Origin: an uncultured Corynebacterium sp.
GTDB lineage: Bacteria; Actinomycetota; Actinomycetes; Mycobacteriales; Mycobacteriaceae
Reading direction: 5' to 3'
Length of the DNA stretch: 48,474 nt
Assembly: GCF_943914615.1 (NCBI RefSeq)
Contig: NZ_CALUCS010000018.1
Location: 1-48,474, forward strand
The notes under the pieces were generated by a model. The model did no database searches. It had not been told where the DNA came from and saw only the letters and a program-made list of their open reading frames with translations. The position numbers and the translations under genes were made by a program. This document shows positions 34,048 to 44,897 of the stretch, one piece after another (position 1 is the first letter of the stretch; every line of letters starts with the position of its first letter).

Positions 34048-35385
34048 CTACACGCGACTGCGCACCTGATTCATCAGTGCGTAGGCACGGTCGCCCGGGC
34101 ACGCGGTCGCAGTGGAGACGTCGCCCCAGTCGCGGTGGCCGGTGATCGTGCGGCGGGTCAAGTTCAGACGGGCCGCGTTGTTCACGTAGCGCACGTGGCC
34201 GCGCGGATCAAGACCCAGCCCACGGCACAGATGGCCGAGAACGCGCACGAGGGAGTTGATTGCGGCCGGGGTGGGAGCCTGCTGCATGAAGTTACCCAGC
34301 AAGCACACGCCGATGTTGCCGTCGTTTGCGTTGTACACGTGACCTGCAGTGACGGACATGGGCGATGCGCCCAAGCTGCCGGACTGGAAGACCGCCTGGC
34401 CATCCGTGCCGGTGGTGCGCCCCTGGAACACGGTGCCATCCGGGGCAATCAGCAGGTGGTAGCCGATGTCTCCCCAGCCGCGGCCGCCGTTCGCCCGGGA
34501 GGCGTGGAAGGCGTAGATGCTGCGGACGTTCGCGGCGTAGTCGCCGTTGGCAGGGGTGGCCATCGCCGTGTGGTGCACAGTGATGAGCTGTGCGCGGGTG
34601 AAGCGGGGAGTCCACCCCATCAGCGACTCGTTGGCGCCCCACTCGCGGCGGGAAACTACGCGCAGGCCGTTGATCACGTTCGCGCCACCGATGCCGATAC
34701 CGCCACCCGGAGCCGGCGCACTCGGGTTGGCCAGACCGCTGGACTGTAGGATCCCGGCGATGGTGCCCGCCAGCGCAAGTGAACCAACCACGGCCGCAGC
34801 TCCGGTTTCCAGACTGCTTTGCAGCTCAGCCGGGTTTGAGGGCAAGTCCATCGGTGCAGCATAGGGCGCAATGCCCGCTCCGAAGATCTGCTCTTCCTGC
34901 CCCTTCGGAGCCTCCACAATGTGGAGGAACAGGCGCGTCGCCGGGTCGTTAACCTCGCCGGGCAGCCACACGGCAGTGGCGCCCTCGGGAAGCTCTACGG
35001 GCTCGGACTTCAGTTCGGAATCATCGTCCTCGCGGTCGTGAGCCTCGGGCTGCACCACGTGGTCCTCAGTACGGCCGTCTGGGAACTCGAAGCGCAGGGT
35101 CGCCTTCGCGCCCTCGGTCGCTGCGGGTGCAAAGGTGATCGTGAGGTACCCGGTGCCTCCGGGTAGCTCGCCCTTTTGGTTGACGCCGATTCCCGTTCCG
35201 GTAAAACCCTCTTGCTCGGCAGGGGTCGGTGCGCCGGCAGCTCCGGCGGGATCTGCACCGGGTAGTGCGTCGTCAGCGGAGGAGAAGACCCCCATGTTGT
35301 TGCGGTTAGCAAAGAGGAGGGAGCCACCAACGGCGGCCCCCAGGGCGGTGGAAGAACGGAAGAATGCACGGCGCGTTAACGTCAT
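34048..35385 (-). CDS. Tat-exported N-acetylmuramoyl-L-alanine amidase (PGRP domain)
   Basis: Protein of 445 residues. It begins MTLTRRAFFRSSTALGAAVGGSLLFA: a twin-arginine signal (TRRAFFR) with a hydrophobic stretch. Residues about 60-240 contain a mainly beta N-terminal region of unknown fold and a proline/glycine linker. The C-terminal peptidoglycan-recognition/amidase domain starts near VVSRREWGANESL, with HHTAMA, IGYHLLIAPDGTVFQGR and GHRDWGDV..ACPGD supplying the Zn2+ ligands (His, His, Cys). It hydrolyses the bond between MurNAc and L-Ala in the wall. A leaderless-type TACTAT precedes the ATG. The earlier in-frame start at 35406 is rejected on that ground. Confidence 0.88.
   Translation of the reverse strand: MTLTRRAFFRSSTALGAAVGGSLLFANRNNMGVFSSADDALPGADPAGAAGAPTPAEQEGFTGTGIGVNQKGELPGGTGYLTITFAPAATEGAKATLRFEFPDGRTEDHVVQPEAHDREDDDSELKSEPVELPEGATAVWLPGEVNDPATRLFLHIVEAPKGQEEQIFGAGIAPYAAPMDLPSNPAELQSSLETGAAAVVGSLALAGTIAGILQSSGLANPSAPAPGGGIGIGGANVINGLRVVSRREWGANESLMGWTPRFTRAQLITVHHTAMATPANGDYAANVRSIYAFHASRANGGRGWGDIGYHLLIAPDGTVFQGRTTGTDGQAVFQSGSLGASPMSVTAGHVYNANDGNIGVCLLGNFMQQAPTPAAINSLVRVLGHLCRGLGLDPRGHVRYVNNAARLNLTRRTITGHRDWGDVSTATACPGDRAYALMNQVRSRV
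35172..35187 (+). repeat. Dispersed T-tract/TGACGCC motif (copy in the amidase gene)
   Basis: CCTTTTGGTTGACGCC ends at 35187. It encodes GVNQKG in the amidase, with a CAA/AAG-rich stretch. Confidence 0.35.
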
Positions 35386-35392
35386 GCACCGG

Positions 35393-35398
35393 ATAGTA
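35393..35398 (-). promoter_or_regulatory. -10 box for a leaderless amidase transcript
   Basis: TACTAT on the minus strand is followed by CCGGTGC and the ATG at 35385. The seven-base spacing places transcription at the start codon. No ribosome-binding site is present. Confidence 0.6.
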
Positions 35399-35498
35399 AA
35401 CCACATTCGGGGGTAGCGGGAGGCTTACCCCTATTTAAGGGTATTCCCAGGTGAGTGTTGCTGGTGTTAAAGGCGGTGCAAATGTGGCGCCATGAAGA

Positions 35499-35996
35499 CT
35501 AGTCAGCGGGGGTAGCCGGGCGCCGCACGTTACCTTCCTCATCGAGGTGCTGCGAGGGCAGCAGGCCGCGCTCCATGCGGCGCATCAGGTTGGATCGCAG
35601 GTGGTAGATGTACCACCAGCACAGGGCGAAGATCACGCCCATCGCCCCCATCGCCGGGTGCACGATAAAGCCCGCGATGGCCAGCACCTGCAGGGCAATG
35701 TTCAGCCAATCGGCCCACTTGGCTTTCTGCAGGAAGGCGGCGACGATCATCGCAACCCCCAGGCCGATCACGTAGGCCATATTGAAGGTCGTGGCGGACG
35801 CACCGGCATCCACCCGGGTGATGACGGTCAGCACCAGCAGGATCACGATGGCTTCCATGATGTGCGTTCCGGCCATCACGCCGCGCAGCCCCTTCATCGG
35901 ATCGTTCGCCGGGGTCTGGCCGGGGCCCAGCGGACCGTACTCGCCCTGTCCACTGCCCTCGCCAGCCTTACTGCGGTTGTCCGGGTTCTGTGCCAC
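35499..35996 (-). CDS. DUF4233-like four-TM membrane protein
   Basis: Protein of 165 residues with three to four TM helices, from about residue 45 to 135. The start is polar. It follows folC in the same direction, the usual place for DUF4233 proteins in Corynebacterium and Mycobacterium. Function unknown. Confidence 0.78.
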   Translation of the reverse strand: MAQNPDNRSKAGEGSGQGEYGPLGPGQTPANDPMKGLRGVMAGTHIMEAIVILLVLTVITRVDAGASATTFNMAYVIGLGVAMIVAAFLQKAKWADWLNIALQVLAIAGFIVHPAMGAMGVIFALCWWYIYHLRSNLMRRMERGLLPSQHLDEEGNVRRPATPAD

Positions 35997-36045
35997 GATT
36001 GTGCAGCTCCTTGGTAGTTCTTCCGTTTGAAAATTCTTCCGGCGC

Positions 36046-37554
36046 CTACGCCGGTTCCTTGCCGAACAGCGTGCGGGCCTCCCCGGCCGTCACCACTGAG
36101 CCGGTGATTAGCACACCAGCGCCGGACAGCACGCCGTCCTCGTCGTCCTCGGCCAGTTGGGTGGCGATCTCCACTGCTCCTGGCAGGTTCGCTGCTACGT
36201 GCACGCGCTCTTCGCCGAAGGCATCCCGCGCGTACTCGGCCAGCACGTCGACCGGCAGGGCGCGCGGCGAGTTCACCTCAGTCACCACGATCTCGTCCAT
36301 CACGGGCTCCAGGGCGGCCAGGATGCCGCGGGCGTCCTTGTCCCCTAGCACTCCAACCACGCCGACCAACCGACGGAACTCGAAGTCGCGGTCGATGGCC
36401 GCAGCCAGGGCCTTCGCCCCGTGGGGGTTGTGCGAGGCGTCGATAAACACGCTCGGGGTAGAGCGCACGCGCTCTAGGCGTCCGGGCGAGGCGACGGAGG
36501 CGAAGCCCTCCCGCACCGTGTCCACGTCCAGCTGTCGCTCGGCACCGGCCCCGAAGAACGCCTCCACAGCTGCCAGGGCCACGGCGGCGTTGCGTGCCTG
36601 GTGTTCGCCGGAGAGCGGCAGGAAGATGTCCGTGTACTCGCCGGCCAGTCCGCGGATGGTCACAGTCTGCCCGCCGACGGCGATCTGGCTGGAGAGCACG
36701 CCGAACTCACTGCCGGCGCGGGCGACGGCGGAATCCTTCGCCACGGCCTCCTCCAGCAGCACGCGCATCGCCGCTGGCTCCTGCTCGGCGACAACGGTCA
36801 CGTTATCTGGTGGGGTGAGCAGATCGTCGGCATCCCAGCGGGCCTTGATGATCCCCGCCTTCTCGCCCGCGATGTCCTCTAGCGTGTCGCCCAGGTAGTC
36901 CGTGTGGTCCAGCCCGATCGGGGTGATCACGGCTACGTCGGAGTTCACCACGTTCGTCGCGTCCCAGCGCCCGCCCATTCCGGTCTCCACCACGGCCACG
37001 TCCACCGGTGCGTCGGCGAAGGCCGCGTAGGCCATGGCCACCAGCACTTCGAACTTGCTCATCTGCGGCCCGCCTTCGGCCTGGCTCTTCGCGTCCACCA
37101 TTTCCACCATCGGCTGGATGTCGCGCCAGGTGTCCACGTAGTCGCGCGGGTGCAGTGGCTTTCCGTCGATGGCGATTCGTTCGGTGACGAGCTGCAAGTG
37201 CGGGCTGGTGGTCCGCCCGGTGCGGCGGTGGAATGCGCGCATCAGCGATTCGATCATCCGCACCACGGAGGTTTTGCCGTTGGTTCCCGCCACGTGGATC
37301 ACCGGAAACGCGCGCTCCGGGTGGCCGAGCAGGTCCATCAACATTTCGACGCGCTCGAGCGTCGGGTCGATCTTCGTTTCCGGCCAGCGCTGGTTCAGCT
37401 CCGCATCGACCTCGGCCAGCGCGGCCAGGTCTTCGGGCGTAATGGGACGTTCTTGTACTGACGCCACCTCGGGCTCATCCGCACCCACACCGTCGATAGG
37501 CAGGGCTAGGCCTGCCTCGTCGAGCGTGACTTCTTCCGGGTAGCTATCGCTCAT
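36046..37554 (-). CDS. folC: Bifunctional folylpolyglutamate / dihydrofolate synthase
   Basis: Protein of 502 residues. The Mur-ligase-type P-loop is AGTNGKTSVVRM. The later MGGRWDATNVVNSDVAVITPIGLDHTDYLG is the signature of FolC. It adds glutamate to dihydropteroate and to folates. The start codon overlaps the valS stop by four bases (ATGA). The first 40 residues are an acidic extension. A TGACGCC motif lies inside it. Confidence 0.94.
   Translation of the reverse strand: MSDSYPEEVTLDEAGLALPIDGVGADEPEVASVQERPITPEDLAALAEVDAELNQRWPETKIDPTLERVEMLMDLLGHPERAFPVIHVAGTNGKTSVVRMIESLMRAFHRRTGRTTSPHLQLVTERIAIDGKPLHPRDYVDTWRDIQPMVEMVDAKSQAEGGPQMSKFEVLVAMAYAAFADAPVDVAVVETGMGGRWDATNVVNSDVAVITPIGLDHTDYLGDTLEDIAGEKAGIIKARWDADDLLTPPDNVTVVAEQEPAAMRVLLEEAVAKDSAVARAGSEFGVLSSQIAVGGQTVTIRGLAGEYTDIFLPLSGEHQARNAAVALAAVEAFFGAGAERQLDVDTVREGFASVASPGRLERVRSTPSVFIDASHNPHGAKALAAAIDRDFEFRRLVGVVGVLGDKDARGILAALEPVMDEIVVTEVNSPRALPVDVLAEYARDAFGEERVHVAANLPGAVEIATQLAEDDEDGVLSGAGVLITGSVVTAGEARTLFGKEPA
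37451..37465 (+). repeat. Dispersed T-tract/TGACGCC motif (copy in folC)
   Basis: TTCTTGTACTGACGCC ends at 37465, preceded by GGGACG. It covers codons near residues 30-35 of FolC (VASVQER). Confidence 0.5.
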
Positions 37555-40313
37555 GCCTTTGGCAGGCCTTCCAGGCGGGCGGTGATGCGCTCGAATTCCT
37601 CCTGTGCGACGCGCTGGCGCTCGCGGATTCCTTCGACGACCTTCTCCGGAGCCTTGGCCAGGAAGTTTTCGTTACCCAGCTTCTTCGCCGCGTTGTCCAA
37701 CTCCTTCTGAGCGGCTGCGAGGTCCTTCTCCAGGCGCTTGCGCTCTGCGGCAACGTCGACGGTGCCGGAGGTATCCAGCTGCACTGCGATGGTTGCCTGG
37801 GACAGGCGCACCTCGATGGACGCAGTCTCCGCGAAGCCTTCCTCCGGGGTTTCCAGGCGCACCAGGGAGCGCACGACCTCTTCGAAGTCGGCCAGGTCAG
37901 CGGCGGCGAAGTCCAAGGCAGCGGGCACCTTCTGGGAGGGCTTCACACCCTGGTCGCTGCGGAAGCGGCGCAGCTCGGTGACCAGCTTGTCCACGTCCGC
38001 CATGCGACGCACAGCATCGGCATCAGTCTGCGCCCCACCGTTGGTGAGGTCGGCGGTCGGCCAGTCGGCGGTGACCAGGGAGTCGGAGTAGCCCTCTTCC
38101 CCATCGGTCAGCGCCTTCCACAGCGTCTCGGTCACGAAAGGCATCGCCGGGTGCAGCAGGCGCAGTACCGCGTCCAACACGCGGCCCAGCACGATCTGGG
38201 TGCTGCTGCCCCGCTGGATCTGTTCCTCCGTGGCGCTATCCCAGTCGCGCGGGATCTGCACCTTGGCGATCTCCAGGTACCAGTCGCAGAATTCGCCCCA
38301 GGCGAAGCGGTACAGATTCTCGTTTGCCAGGGAGAACTCGTAGCGGTCCAGCGCGTCGTCTACCAGCTGGCGAACCTCTTCCAGGCGATCCAGGATCCAG
38401 CGGTCGGCATCCGTCAAGGTCTCGCGGGCGGGCAGTTCGCCCACACGCGCGCCGTTCATCAGGGCGAACTTGGTGGCGTTATACAGCTTGGTGGCGAAGT
38501 TACGGGAGGACTGCGCAGCATCCTCACCCACCGGCAGGTCGGAGCCTGGGTTGGCGCCGCGCGCCAGGGTGAAGCGCAGTGCATCCGCACCGTAGTCGCG
38601 CACCCAGTCCATCGGGTCGATGCCGTTACCCAGGGACTTCGACATCTTACGGCCGTGCTCGTCGCGCACCAGGCCGTGCAGGAAGATGTCCTTGAACGGA
38701 ATCTGCGGGCGGTCATCCTTGCCGGTGCCCAACACCTCTGGGGTGTGCTTGGAGGCGAAGGTGGCAAACATCATCATGCGGGCCACCCAGAAGAACAGAA
38801 TGTCGTAGCCCGTCACCAACACGCTGGTTGGGTAGAACTTCTCCAGTTCCGGGGTCTTATCCGGCCAGCCCATCGTGGAGAACGGCCACAGGGCGGAGCT
38901 GAACCAGGTGTCCAGTACGTCCTCGTCCTGGCGCCAGCCCTCGCCCGTCGGGGCTTCGTCGTCCGGGCCGCAGCACACAATCTCGCCATTCGGGCCGTAC
39001 CAGATCGGAATGCGGTGGCCCCACCACAGCTGGCGGGAAATGCACCAGTCGTGCATGTCGTCCACCCAGTCGAACCAGCGTGGCTCCTGGGAGGATGGGT
39101 GGATCACCGAGTCGCCGGAGCGGATCGCATCGCCGGACATCTTCGCCAGCTCGTCAACCTTGACGAACCACTGCTCGGACAGGCGCGGCTCCACGGCCTC
39201 CTTGGAACGCTCGGAGTGACCCACGCTGTGCACGTAGGGGAACTTGCGGGCAACGATGCGCCCCTGCTCCTCCAGCGCCAGGCGGATTTTCTCGCGTGCC
39301 TCGTAGCGCTCCATGCCGTCGAACTCAGTGCCGGTGTTCGCAATGTGGCCGGTCTCGTCCATGATCACCGGCATCGGCAGGTCGTGGCGCTGACCCATCG
39401 CAAAGTCATTCGGGTCGTGCGCCGGGGTGATCTTCACCGCACCGGTGCCGAACTCCGGATCCACGTAGTCGTCGGCCACCACGATCATCTGGCGGTCTGG
39501 CAGGAACGGGTGCGGCAGGGTCTTGCCCACCAGGTCAGCGTAGCGCTCATCCTCAGGGTGCACGGCAACGGCCACGTCGCCCAGCATGGTCTCCACGCGC
39601 GTGGTCGCCACGACCACGTGCGGCTCGGAATCGTCCAGAGAGCCATAGCGGATGCTCACCAGCTCGCCCTCGTCGTCGGAGTACACAACCTCGATGTCGG
39701 AGATCGCCGTCTGCAGCACCGGAGACCAGTTCACCATGCGATTCGCGCGGTAGATCAGACCGGCGTCAAAAAGCTCCTTGAACATCGTCTGCACGGCGCG
39801 GGACAGGCCATCGTCCAGGGTGAAGCGCTCGCGCGACCAATCCACGGAATCACCGATGGCGCGCATCTGGCGCTGGATCACGCCGCCGTACTGGTCCTTC
39901 CACTCCCAGACCTTCCCCACGAAAGCCTCGCGGCCGTAGTCGAAGCGGTCCTTGTCCTCGGTTTCCTTCAGGCTGGCCTCGACCTTCGTCTGCGTGGCGA
40001 TACCCGCGTGGTCGGAGCCGGGCAGCCACAGAACCTCGAAGCCCTGCATGCGCTTGCGGCGGGCCATCGCATCCATCAGCGTGTGGTCCAGCGCGTGGCC
40101 CATGTGCAGCTGGCCGGTCACGTTCGGCGGCGGCAGCACAATGCTGAAGGGCGGCTTGTCGCTGGAAGGATCGGCCTTAAAGTAGCCGGAATCCACCCAT
40201 CCCTGGTAGAGGTTTTCCTCTACTGCGGCGGGATCCCATGCCGCGGGTAGCTGTGCCGAGCGGTCGGCACCAATCGGGTTAGAGCCATTTGCCTTAGAAC
40301 TGGAGTCACTCAC
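37551..40313 (-). CDS. valS: Valyl-tRNA synthetase
   Basis: Protein of 920 residues from the GTG at 40313. The HIGH motif lies in PPPNVTGQLHMGHALDHTL and KMSKS in GRKMSKSLGNGIDP. The CP1 editing domain and C-terminal coiled coil (about 850-920) are present. The minus strand reads TAGACT, eight bases, then GTG, so the gene may be leaderless. An in-frame ATG at 40349 is less favoured. A GGCGTCA motif with an A-rich flank falls at 39762. Confidence 0.96.
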   Translation of the reverse strand: MSDSSSKANGSNPIGADRSAQLPAAWDPAAVEENLYQGWVDSGYFKADPSSDKPPFSIVLPPPNVTGQLHMGHALDHTLMDAMARRKRMQGFEVLWLPGSDHAGIATQTKVEASLKETEDKDRFDYGREAFVGKVWEWKDQYGGVIQRQMRAIGDSVDWSRERFTLDDGLSRAVQTMFKELFDAGLIYRANRMVNWSPVLQTAISDIEVVYSDDEGELVSIRYGSLDDSEPHVVVATTRVETMLGDVAVAVHPEDERYADLVGKTLPHPFLPDRQMIVVADDYVDPEFGTGAVKITPAHDPNDFAMGQRHDLPMPVIMDETGHIANTGTEFDGMERYEAREKIRLALEEQGRIVARKFPYVHSVGHSERSKEAVEPRLSEQWFVKVDELAKMSGDAIRSGDSVIHPSSQEPRWFDWVDDMHDWCISRQLWWGHRIPIWYGPNGEIVCCGPDDEAPTGEGWRQDEDVLDTWFSSALWPFSTMGWPDKTPELEKFYPTSVLVTGYDILFFWVARMMMFATFASKHTPEVLGTGKDDRPQIPFKDIFLHGLVRDEHGRKMSKSLGNGIDPMDWVRDYGADALRFTLARGANPGSDLPVGEDAAQSSRNFATKLYNATKFALMNGARVGELPARETLTDADRWILDRLEEVRQLVDDALDRYEFSLANENLYRFAWGEFCDWYLEIAKVQIPRDWDSATEEQIQRGSSTQIVLGRVLDAVLRLLHPAMPFVTETLWKALTDGEEGYSDSLVTADWPTADLTNGGAQTDADAVRRMADVDKLVTELRRFRSDQGVKPSQKVPAALDFAAADLADFEEVVRSLVRLETPEEGFAETASIEVRLSQATIAVQLDTSGTVDVAAERKRLEKDLAAAQKELDNAAKKLGNENFLAKAPEKVVEGIRERQRVAQEEFERITARLEGLPKA
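39762..39775 (-). repeat. Dispersed motif, weak copy in valS
   Basis: GGCGTCA (39762-39768) is followed by AAAAGCT. It encodes ELFDAGL of ValS with CTT TTT codons rather than the GC-rich alternatives. Confidence 0.35.
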
Positions 40314-40384
40314 GTCTGCCAAGTCTAGTAGACGGCCCGGACAGGGCATACACCCCGCCTACCACCCGCTCACCCACTGCGCAT

Positions 40385-41464
40385 TTACATCTCGAGCGCC
40401 GCCCGCAACACACCGGCAGCCTCGTCCAACGCCCGCCCGGAATTACGCCACACGCCCGAAGAATTCACGAAGGGGTGGATCAGGCCGGGGTGGCGTCGGA
40501 AAGAAACAGGCACACCTGCCTCCCGCAGCTTCTCGGCATAGGCCGTACCCTCGTCACGCAGCGGATCGAAGCCGGCCACGGCGACATAGGCCGGAGCCAC
40601 CCCACTGACGTCCTCGGCGAGCAGAGGTGAAACATCCGGGTCCAGCCGCTGCACGTCGTCGGTGAGGTATTGGTCGCGGTACCACTGCATGTGCGCTTGG
40701 GTGAGGAAGTACCCCTTGGAGAACTCCTTGTGGCTGGGAGTATCCAACCTAGAAAGGTCCGTGACCGGCACAAACAGCAGCTGCGCACGCGACTGTTCCC
40801 GCCCTTCGCGCTTACGGCGCAGGCATACCACGGCGGCCAGGTTGCCTCCCGCGGAGTCGCCGCCGACAGCCACCTTATTCTTATTGACGCCCTTAACCTC
40901 GCCCGCCATCGCGGCCTCAACAACAGCACAGCAATCGTCCGGCGCGGCGGGGAAAGGATGCTCCGGGGCCAGGCGGTAATCCACGGAGAGCACGGCCACG
41001 CGCGCGGCCTCGCACAGCCAGCGGCACGTGGAATCGTGCGAGTCGAGGGAGCCGACCACCCAGCCGCCGCCGTGGAAGTACACCAGAGTGGGCAGGTCCT
41101 CGTCCGGCGAGACCGCCCCGGTGGGACGGTAGTGGCGCACGCGCACACCCCGTATCTGCTCCTCCACGACGGAGCCGACCTGAGTCACGTGCCCTCCGGC
41201 CATGTACGCGGCATCTTCCACAACCGCACGGGTTGCCTCGACGGGCTGCTGGGAATAGTCCGCCGGATGCATCAGGTCGGTGACCAGATTGGAGGCGCGC
41301 ACGTCAGAATCCAATCGTTCGCCGTCAGAGTTGGTGCGGGAACCGAATATCCGCAGAACTGGTTCCGGGATCGCGGGCAGCAGCCATCCGGCGCGGGCGG
41401 TGAGCTGGTTGAAAAGCGAGTGCTGGGGTGGTTGAGAGTGGATAGGTGCTGTGGGATTCGTCAT
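40385..41464 (-). CDS. Alpha/beta-hydrolase of the hormone-sensitive lipase family
   Basis: Protein of 359 residues. The oxyanion motif HGGGW (VYFHGGGWVVGSLD), the nucleophile elbow GDSAGGN, the acid DPLRDEG and the histidine in HPGLIHPF appear in order. It is probably an esterase on small acyl substrates; the actual substrate is unknown. An ATG at 41473 directly follows the mdh terminator, and the next ATG, at 41464 (MTNPTAP), is more likely. A motif copy (40876-40891) lies in the GVNKNKVAVGG codons. Confidence 0.85.
   Translation of the reverse strand: MTNPTAPIHSQPPQHSLFNQLTARAGWLLPAIPEPVLRIFGSRTNSDGERLDSDVRASNLVTDLMHPADYSQQPVEATRAVVEDAAYMAGGHVTQVGSVVEEQIRGVRVRHYRPTGAVSPDEDLPTLVYFHGGGWVVGSLDSHDSTCRWLCEAARVAVLSVDYRLAPEHPFPAAPDDCCAVVEAAMAGEVKGVNKNKVAVGGDSAGGNLAAVVCLRRKREGREQSRAQLLFVPVTDLSRLDTPSHKEFSKGYFLTQAHMQWYRDQYLTDDVQRLDPDVSPLLAEDVSGVAPAYVAVAGFDPLRDEGTAYAEKLREAGVPVSFRRHPGLIHPFVNSSGVWRNSGRALDEAAGVLRAALEM
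40876..40891 (+). repeat. Dispersed T-tract/TGACGCC motif (copy in the esterase gene)
   Basis: TTATTCTTATTGACGCC ends at 40891, with CTTAACC after it. The gene reads AAT AAG AAT AAG here (NKNK), which stands out from the GC-rich codons around it. Confidence 0.6.
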
Positions 41465-41473
41465 GCCTAACAT

Positions 41474-41501
41474 AAAACCACCCGACCAGGCGGCCGGGTG
41501 G
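41474..41501 (-). terminator. mdh terminator ending at the esterase start codon
   Basis: On the minus strand CCACCCG (complement of 41495-41501) pairs with CGGGTGG (complement of 41478-41484), followed by TTTT and then ATG at 41473. It serves mdh. It sits so close to the esterase start that the latter needs its own promoter or reinitiation. Confidence 0.7.
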
Positions 41502-41554
41502 CGATATGCAGAAAAAAGTTTTTCCTTAGGAAACTACAGAAAAACTACCCGAAA

Positions 41555-42547
41555 TTACAGCAGGCCAGCCTCCACGACGGCAGCCTTTTCTTCCTGCAGC
41601 TCCTTGATGTTTGCGTCGATGCGCTCCTGCTGCGCCGGGCTGATTTCCAGGCCCTGCACGATCTCCCACTCGCCGTTGACGGAGCGGCAGGGGAAGGAGA
41701 ACACCAGGCCCTCCGGGATGCCGTAGGAGCCGTCGGATGGCAGTGCGACGGAAACCCAGTCGCCCTCCGCGGTGCCGTTCACCCAGTCGCGCATGTGATC
41801 CAGCGCGCCGCTGGCTGCGGAGGCTGCCGAGGAGCGCCCGCGGACCTCGATGATCTCCGCGCCTCGCTTGGCTACGCGCGGAATGAACTCCTCGTTTACC
41901 CATGCCGCATCCAGCTTGTCGGCGACCTTCTCACCATTCAGCGTCAGCTCCGCAACGTCCGGGAACTGAGAGGCGGAGTGGTTGCCCCAGACGGTCATAT
42001 TCATCAGGTCACGCACAGCCACGCCCAGCTTGTCCGCCACCTGCGCCAGGCCACGGTTGTGGTCCAGGCGGGTCAGGGCGGTAACGCGGCGCGGGTCGAG
42101 GCCTTCAGCGTGGGCCGCAACGATCGCCGCGTTGGTGTTGGCCGGGTTGCCGACGACAATTACGCGAACGTCATCGGCGGCGTGCTCCGCGATCGCCTTA
42201 CCCTGCGGGCCGAAGATCTTGCCGTTGGCGGCCAGTAGGTCGGCGCGTTCCTCACCCTTCTGGCGGGGCTTGGCGCCCACCAGGAAGGCTGCGTTGGCAT
42301 CCTTGAAGCCCTCGTCGGGTTCGGTGGTGATGGTGACCTCCCCCAGCAGTGGGAAGGCGCAGTCGGCCAGCTCCAGAGCTACGCCACGGGCGGCCTGCAC
42401 GCCCTGCTCGGTCTCCAGCAGGCGCAGGTTCACTACGCGGTCGCCGAAAACCTCCCCCTTGGCGATGCGGAACAGCAGGGAGTAGCCGATTTGACCGCCT
42501 GCACCCGTGACGGTGACGGTAACGGCATTCTGGTTGTTGGTGGTCAC
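41555..42547 (-). CDS. mdh: Malate dehydrogenase
   Basis: Protein of 330 residues. GAGGQIGYSLLFRIAKGEVFG is the NAD-binding loop of the GAGGQIG-type MDH group. TVWGNHSASQFPD carries the catalytic histidine and ALTRLDHNRGLAQ the substrate arginine region. It interconverts malate and oxaloacetate. The GTG at 42547 follows AAGGAG by seven bases, so the longer ORF to 42682 is not used. Confidence 0.96.
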   Translation of the reverse strand: MTTNNQNAVTVTVTGAGGQIGYSLLFRIAKGEVFGDRVVNLRLLETEQGVQAARGVALELADCAFPLLGEVTITTEPDEGFKDANAAFLVGAKPRQKGEERADLLAANGKIFGPQGKAIAEHAADDVRVIVVGNPANTNAAIVAAHAEGLDPRRVTALTRLDHNRGLAQVADKLGVAVRDLMNMTVWGNHSASQFPDVAELTLNGEKVADKLDAAWVNEEFIPRVAKRGAEIIEVRGRSSAASAASGALDHMRDWVNGTAEGDWVSVALPSDGSYGIPEGLVFSFPCRSVNGEWEIVQGLEISPAQQERIDANIKELQEEKAAVVEAGLL

Positions 42548-42710
42548 GCGGGGCTCCTTAAGCAATGCGTTGGTGAGAGTTTTCTTAAATCCTCTCCCCA
42601 CTGTAATAACCTGCCCGACACCCTGCACTCTCACTGCACTCTTACTTCCAGCCACCCCCGCACGAGCCTGGATTAGCTGCACATTGCTGCAGGTTCGGCT
42701 TCTTCATAGA

Positions 42711-42716
42711 TAAACT
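42711..42716 (+). promoter_or_regulatory. -10 box for a leaderless TetR-like transcript
   Basis: TAAACT is followed by six bases and the GTG at 42723. No ribosome-binding site is present. It is divergent from mdh. Confidence 0.5.
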
Positions 42717-42722
42717 GAATTG

Positions 42723-43528
42723 GTGCAGAATAAGCCCCACCTTCCCGCCTCTGCGGCCTGGTATGGCCTCGGCGAACAGCAGTACATCCAGGCCATGAAC
42801 ACCGCCGTGACCATCGCCATCCGGGTCGGTGCTGCATTCACGCCGGAGCACCTGGCCACGATCGCCCAGGCTGCACGCCTGCCGCAAAACTGCGAGCTGC
42901 TGAATTCCCCGACCCGACTGTACGAGGAGGCGTTGCGCTATGCCCACTCCTCCATCTGGCCGGTGCCGCTGAATGGTTATGGCAACCCGGAGATGGATAA
43001 CTCCCCGGTCCGCGAGATGCGCAAGCTAGTCGCCGCCACTTACACGCGCTTTGCCACGCACCCGGACGCGGTGCGCCTGATTGTGGCGGAGAACCTTCTG
43101 GGCGATCCGGAGCTCGTCCACCGCGTAGGCGTGCTGGAGGATTCCCCGGTGGTACTACACCTGGATCGAGTGCTGATGCGCGGCCACGATATTGGTGCGT
43201 TCCGCAGTGGCGTGTCCGCGGAGGATGCTTATGCGCTGATCACCGCGCTGTGTTCCTTCGCCGTCACTCAGGGCCCGACTTTCCACGCCCTGTATGGGAT
43301 GGATTCAAACGACCCCGAAAACGAGGATGGCCTGCGCAATCTGACCTGCGATGCGGTCATCGCTTTCCTCACCACCACGATGCCCACCAACCAGGGCACG
43401 TCGTACACCCACGCTTCGCATTCTTCGGTGATTGGTTCCTCGGTCGCCGCGTCGCTCTACCACCTTGCGCGGCACGAGGATGAAGAGGTTGATGACGCCC
43501 CCTCGGCGCCATCGGACCTATATCACGA

Positions 43529-43532
<4 letters not shown>
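42723..43532 (+). CDS. TetR-family-like transcriptional regulator, atypical HTH
   Basis: Protein of 269 residues from the GTG at 42723. The part YIQAMNTAVTIAIRVGAAFTPEHLATIAQAARLP and the following LYEEALRYAH can be aligned to the TetR helix-turn-helix. The later LDRVLMRGHDIGAFRSGVSAEDAYALITALCSFAVTQGPTFHALYGMD resembles a TetR ligand-binding C-terminus. The HTH is far from the consensus, so DNA binding is inference. The acidic tail is about 30 residues. Its end overlaps the clpX stop by four bases. Confidence 0.6.
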
Positions 43533-44803
<1,271 letters not shown>

Positions 44804-44897
44804 GCGGGAAATCAGGCTTTCTTGGGTCGGGTAACTTGCGGGACAGCTAGATTAGCACCCTCATAGGCCTACGATTCTACCGCGCCACGCCGCAAAG

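Noticed and set aside
38151..40250. Long antisense ORF over valS
   Set aside because: It is a shadow of valS third-base composition and its translation lacks protein-like features.
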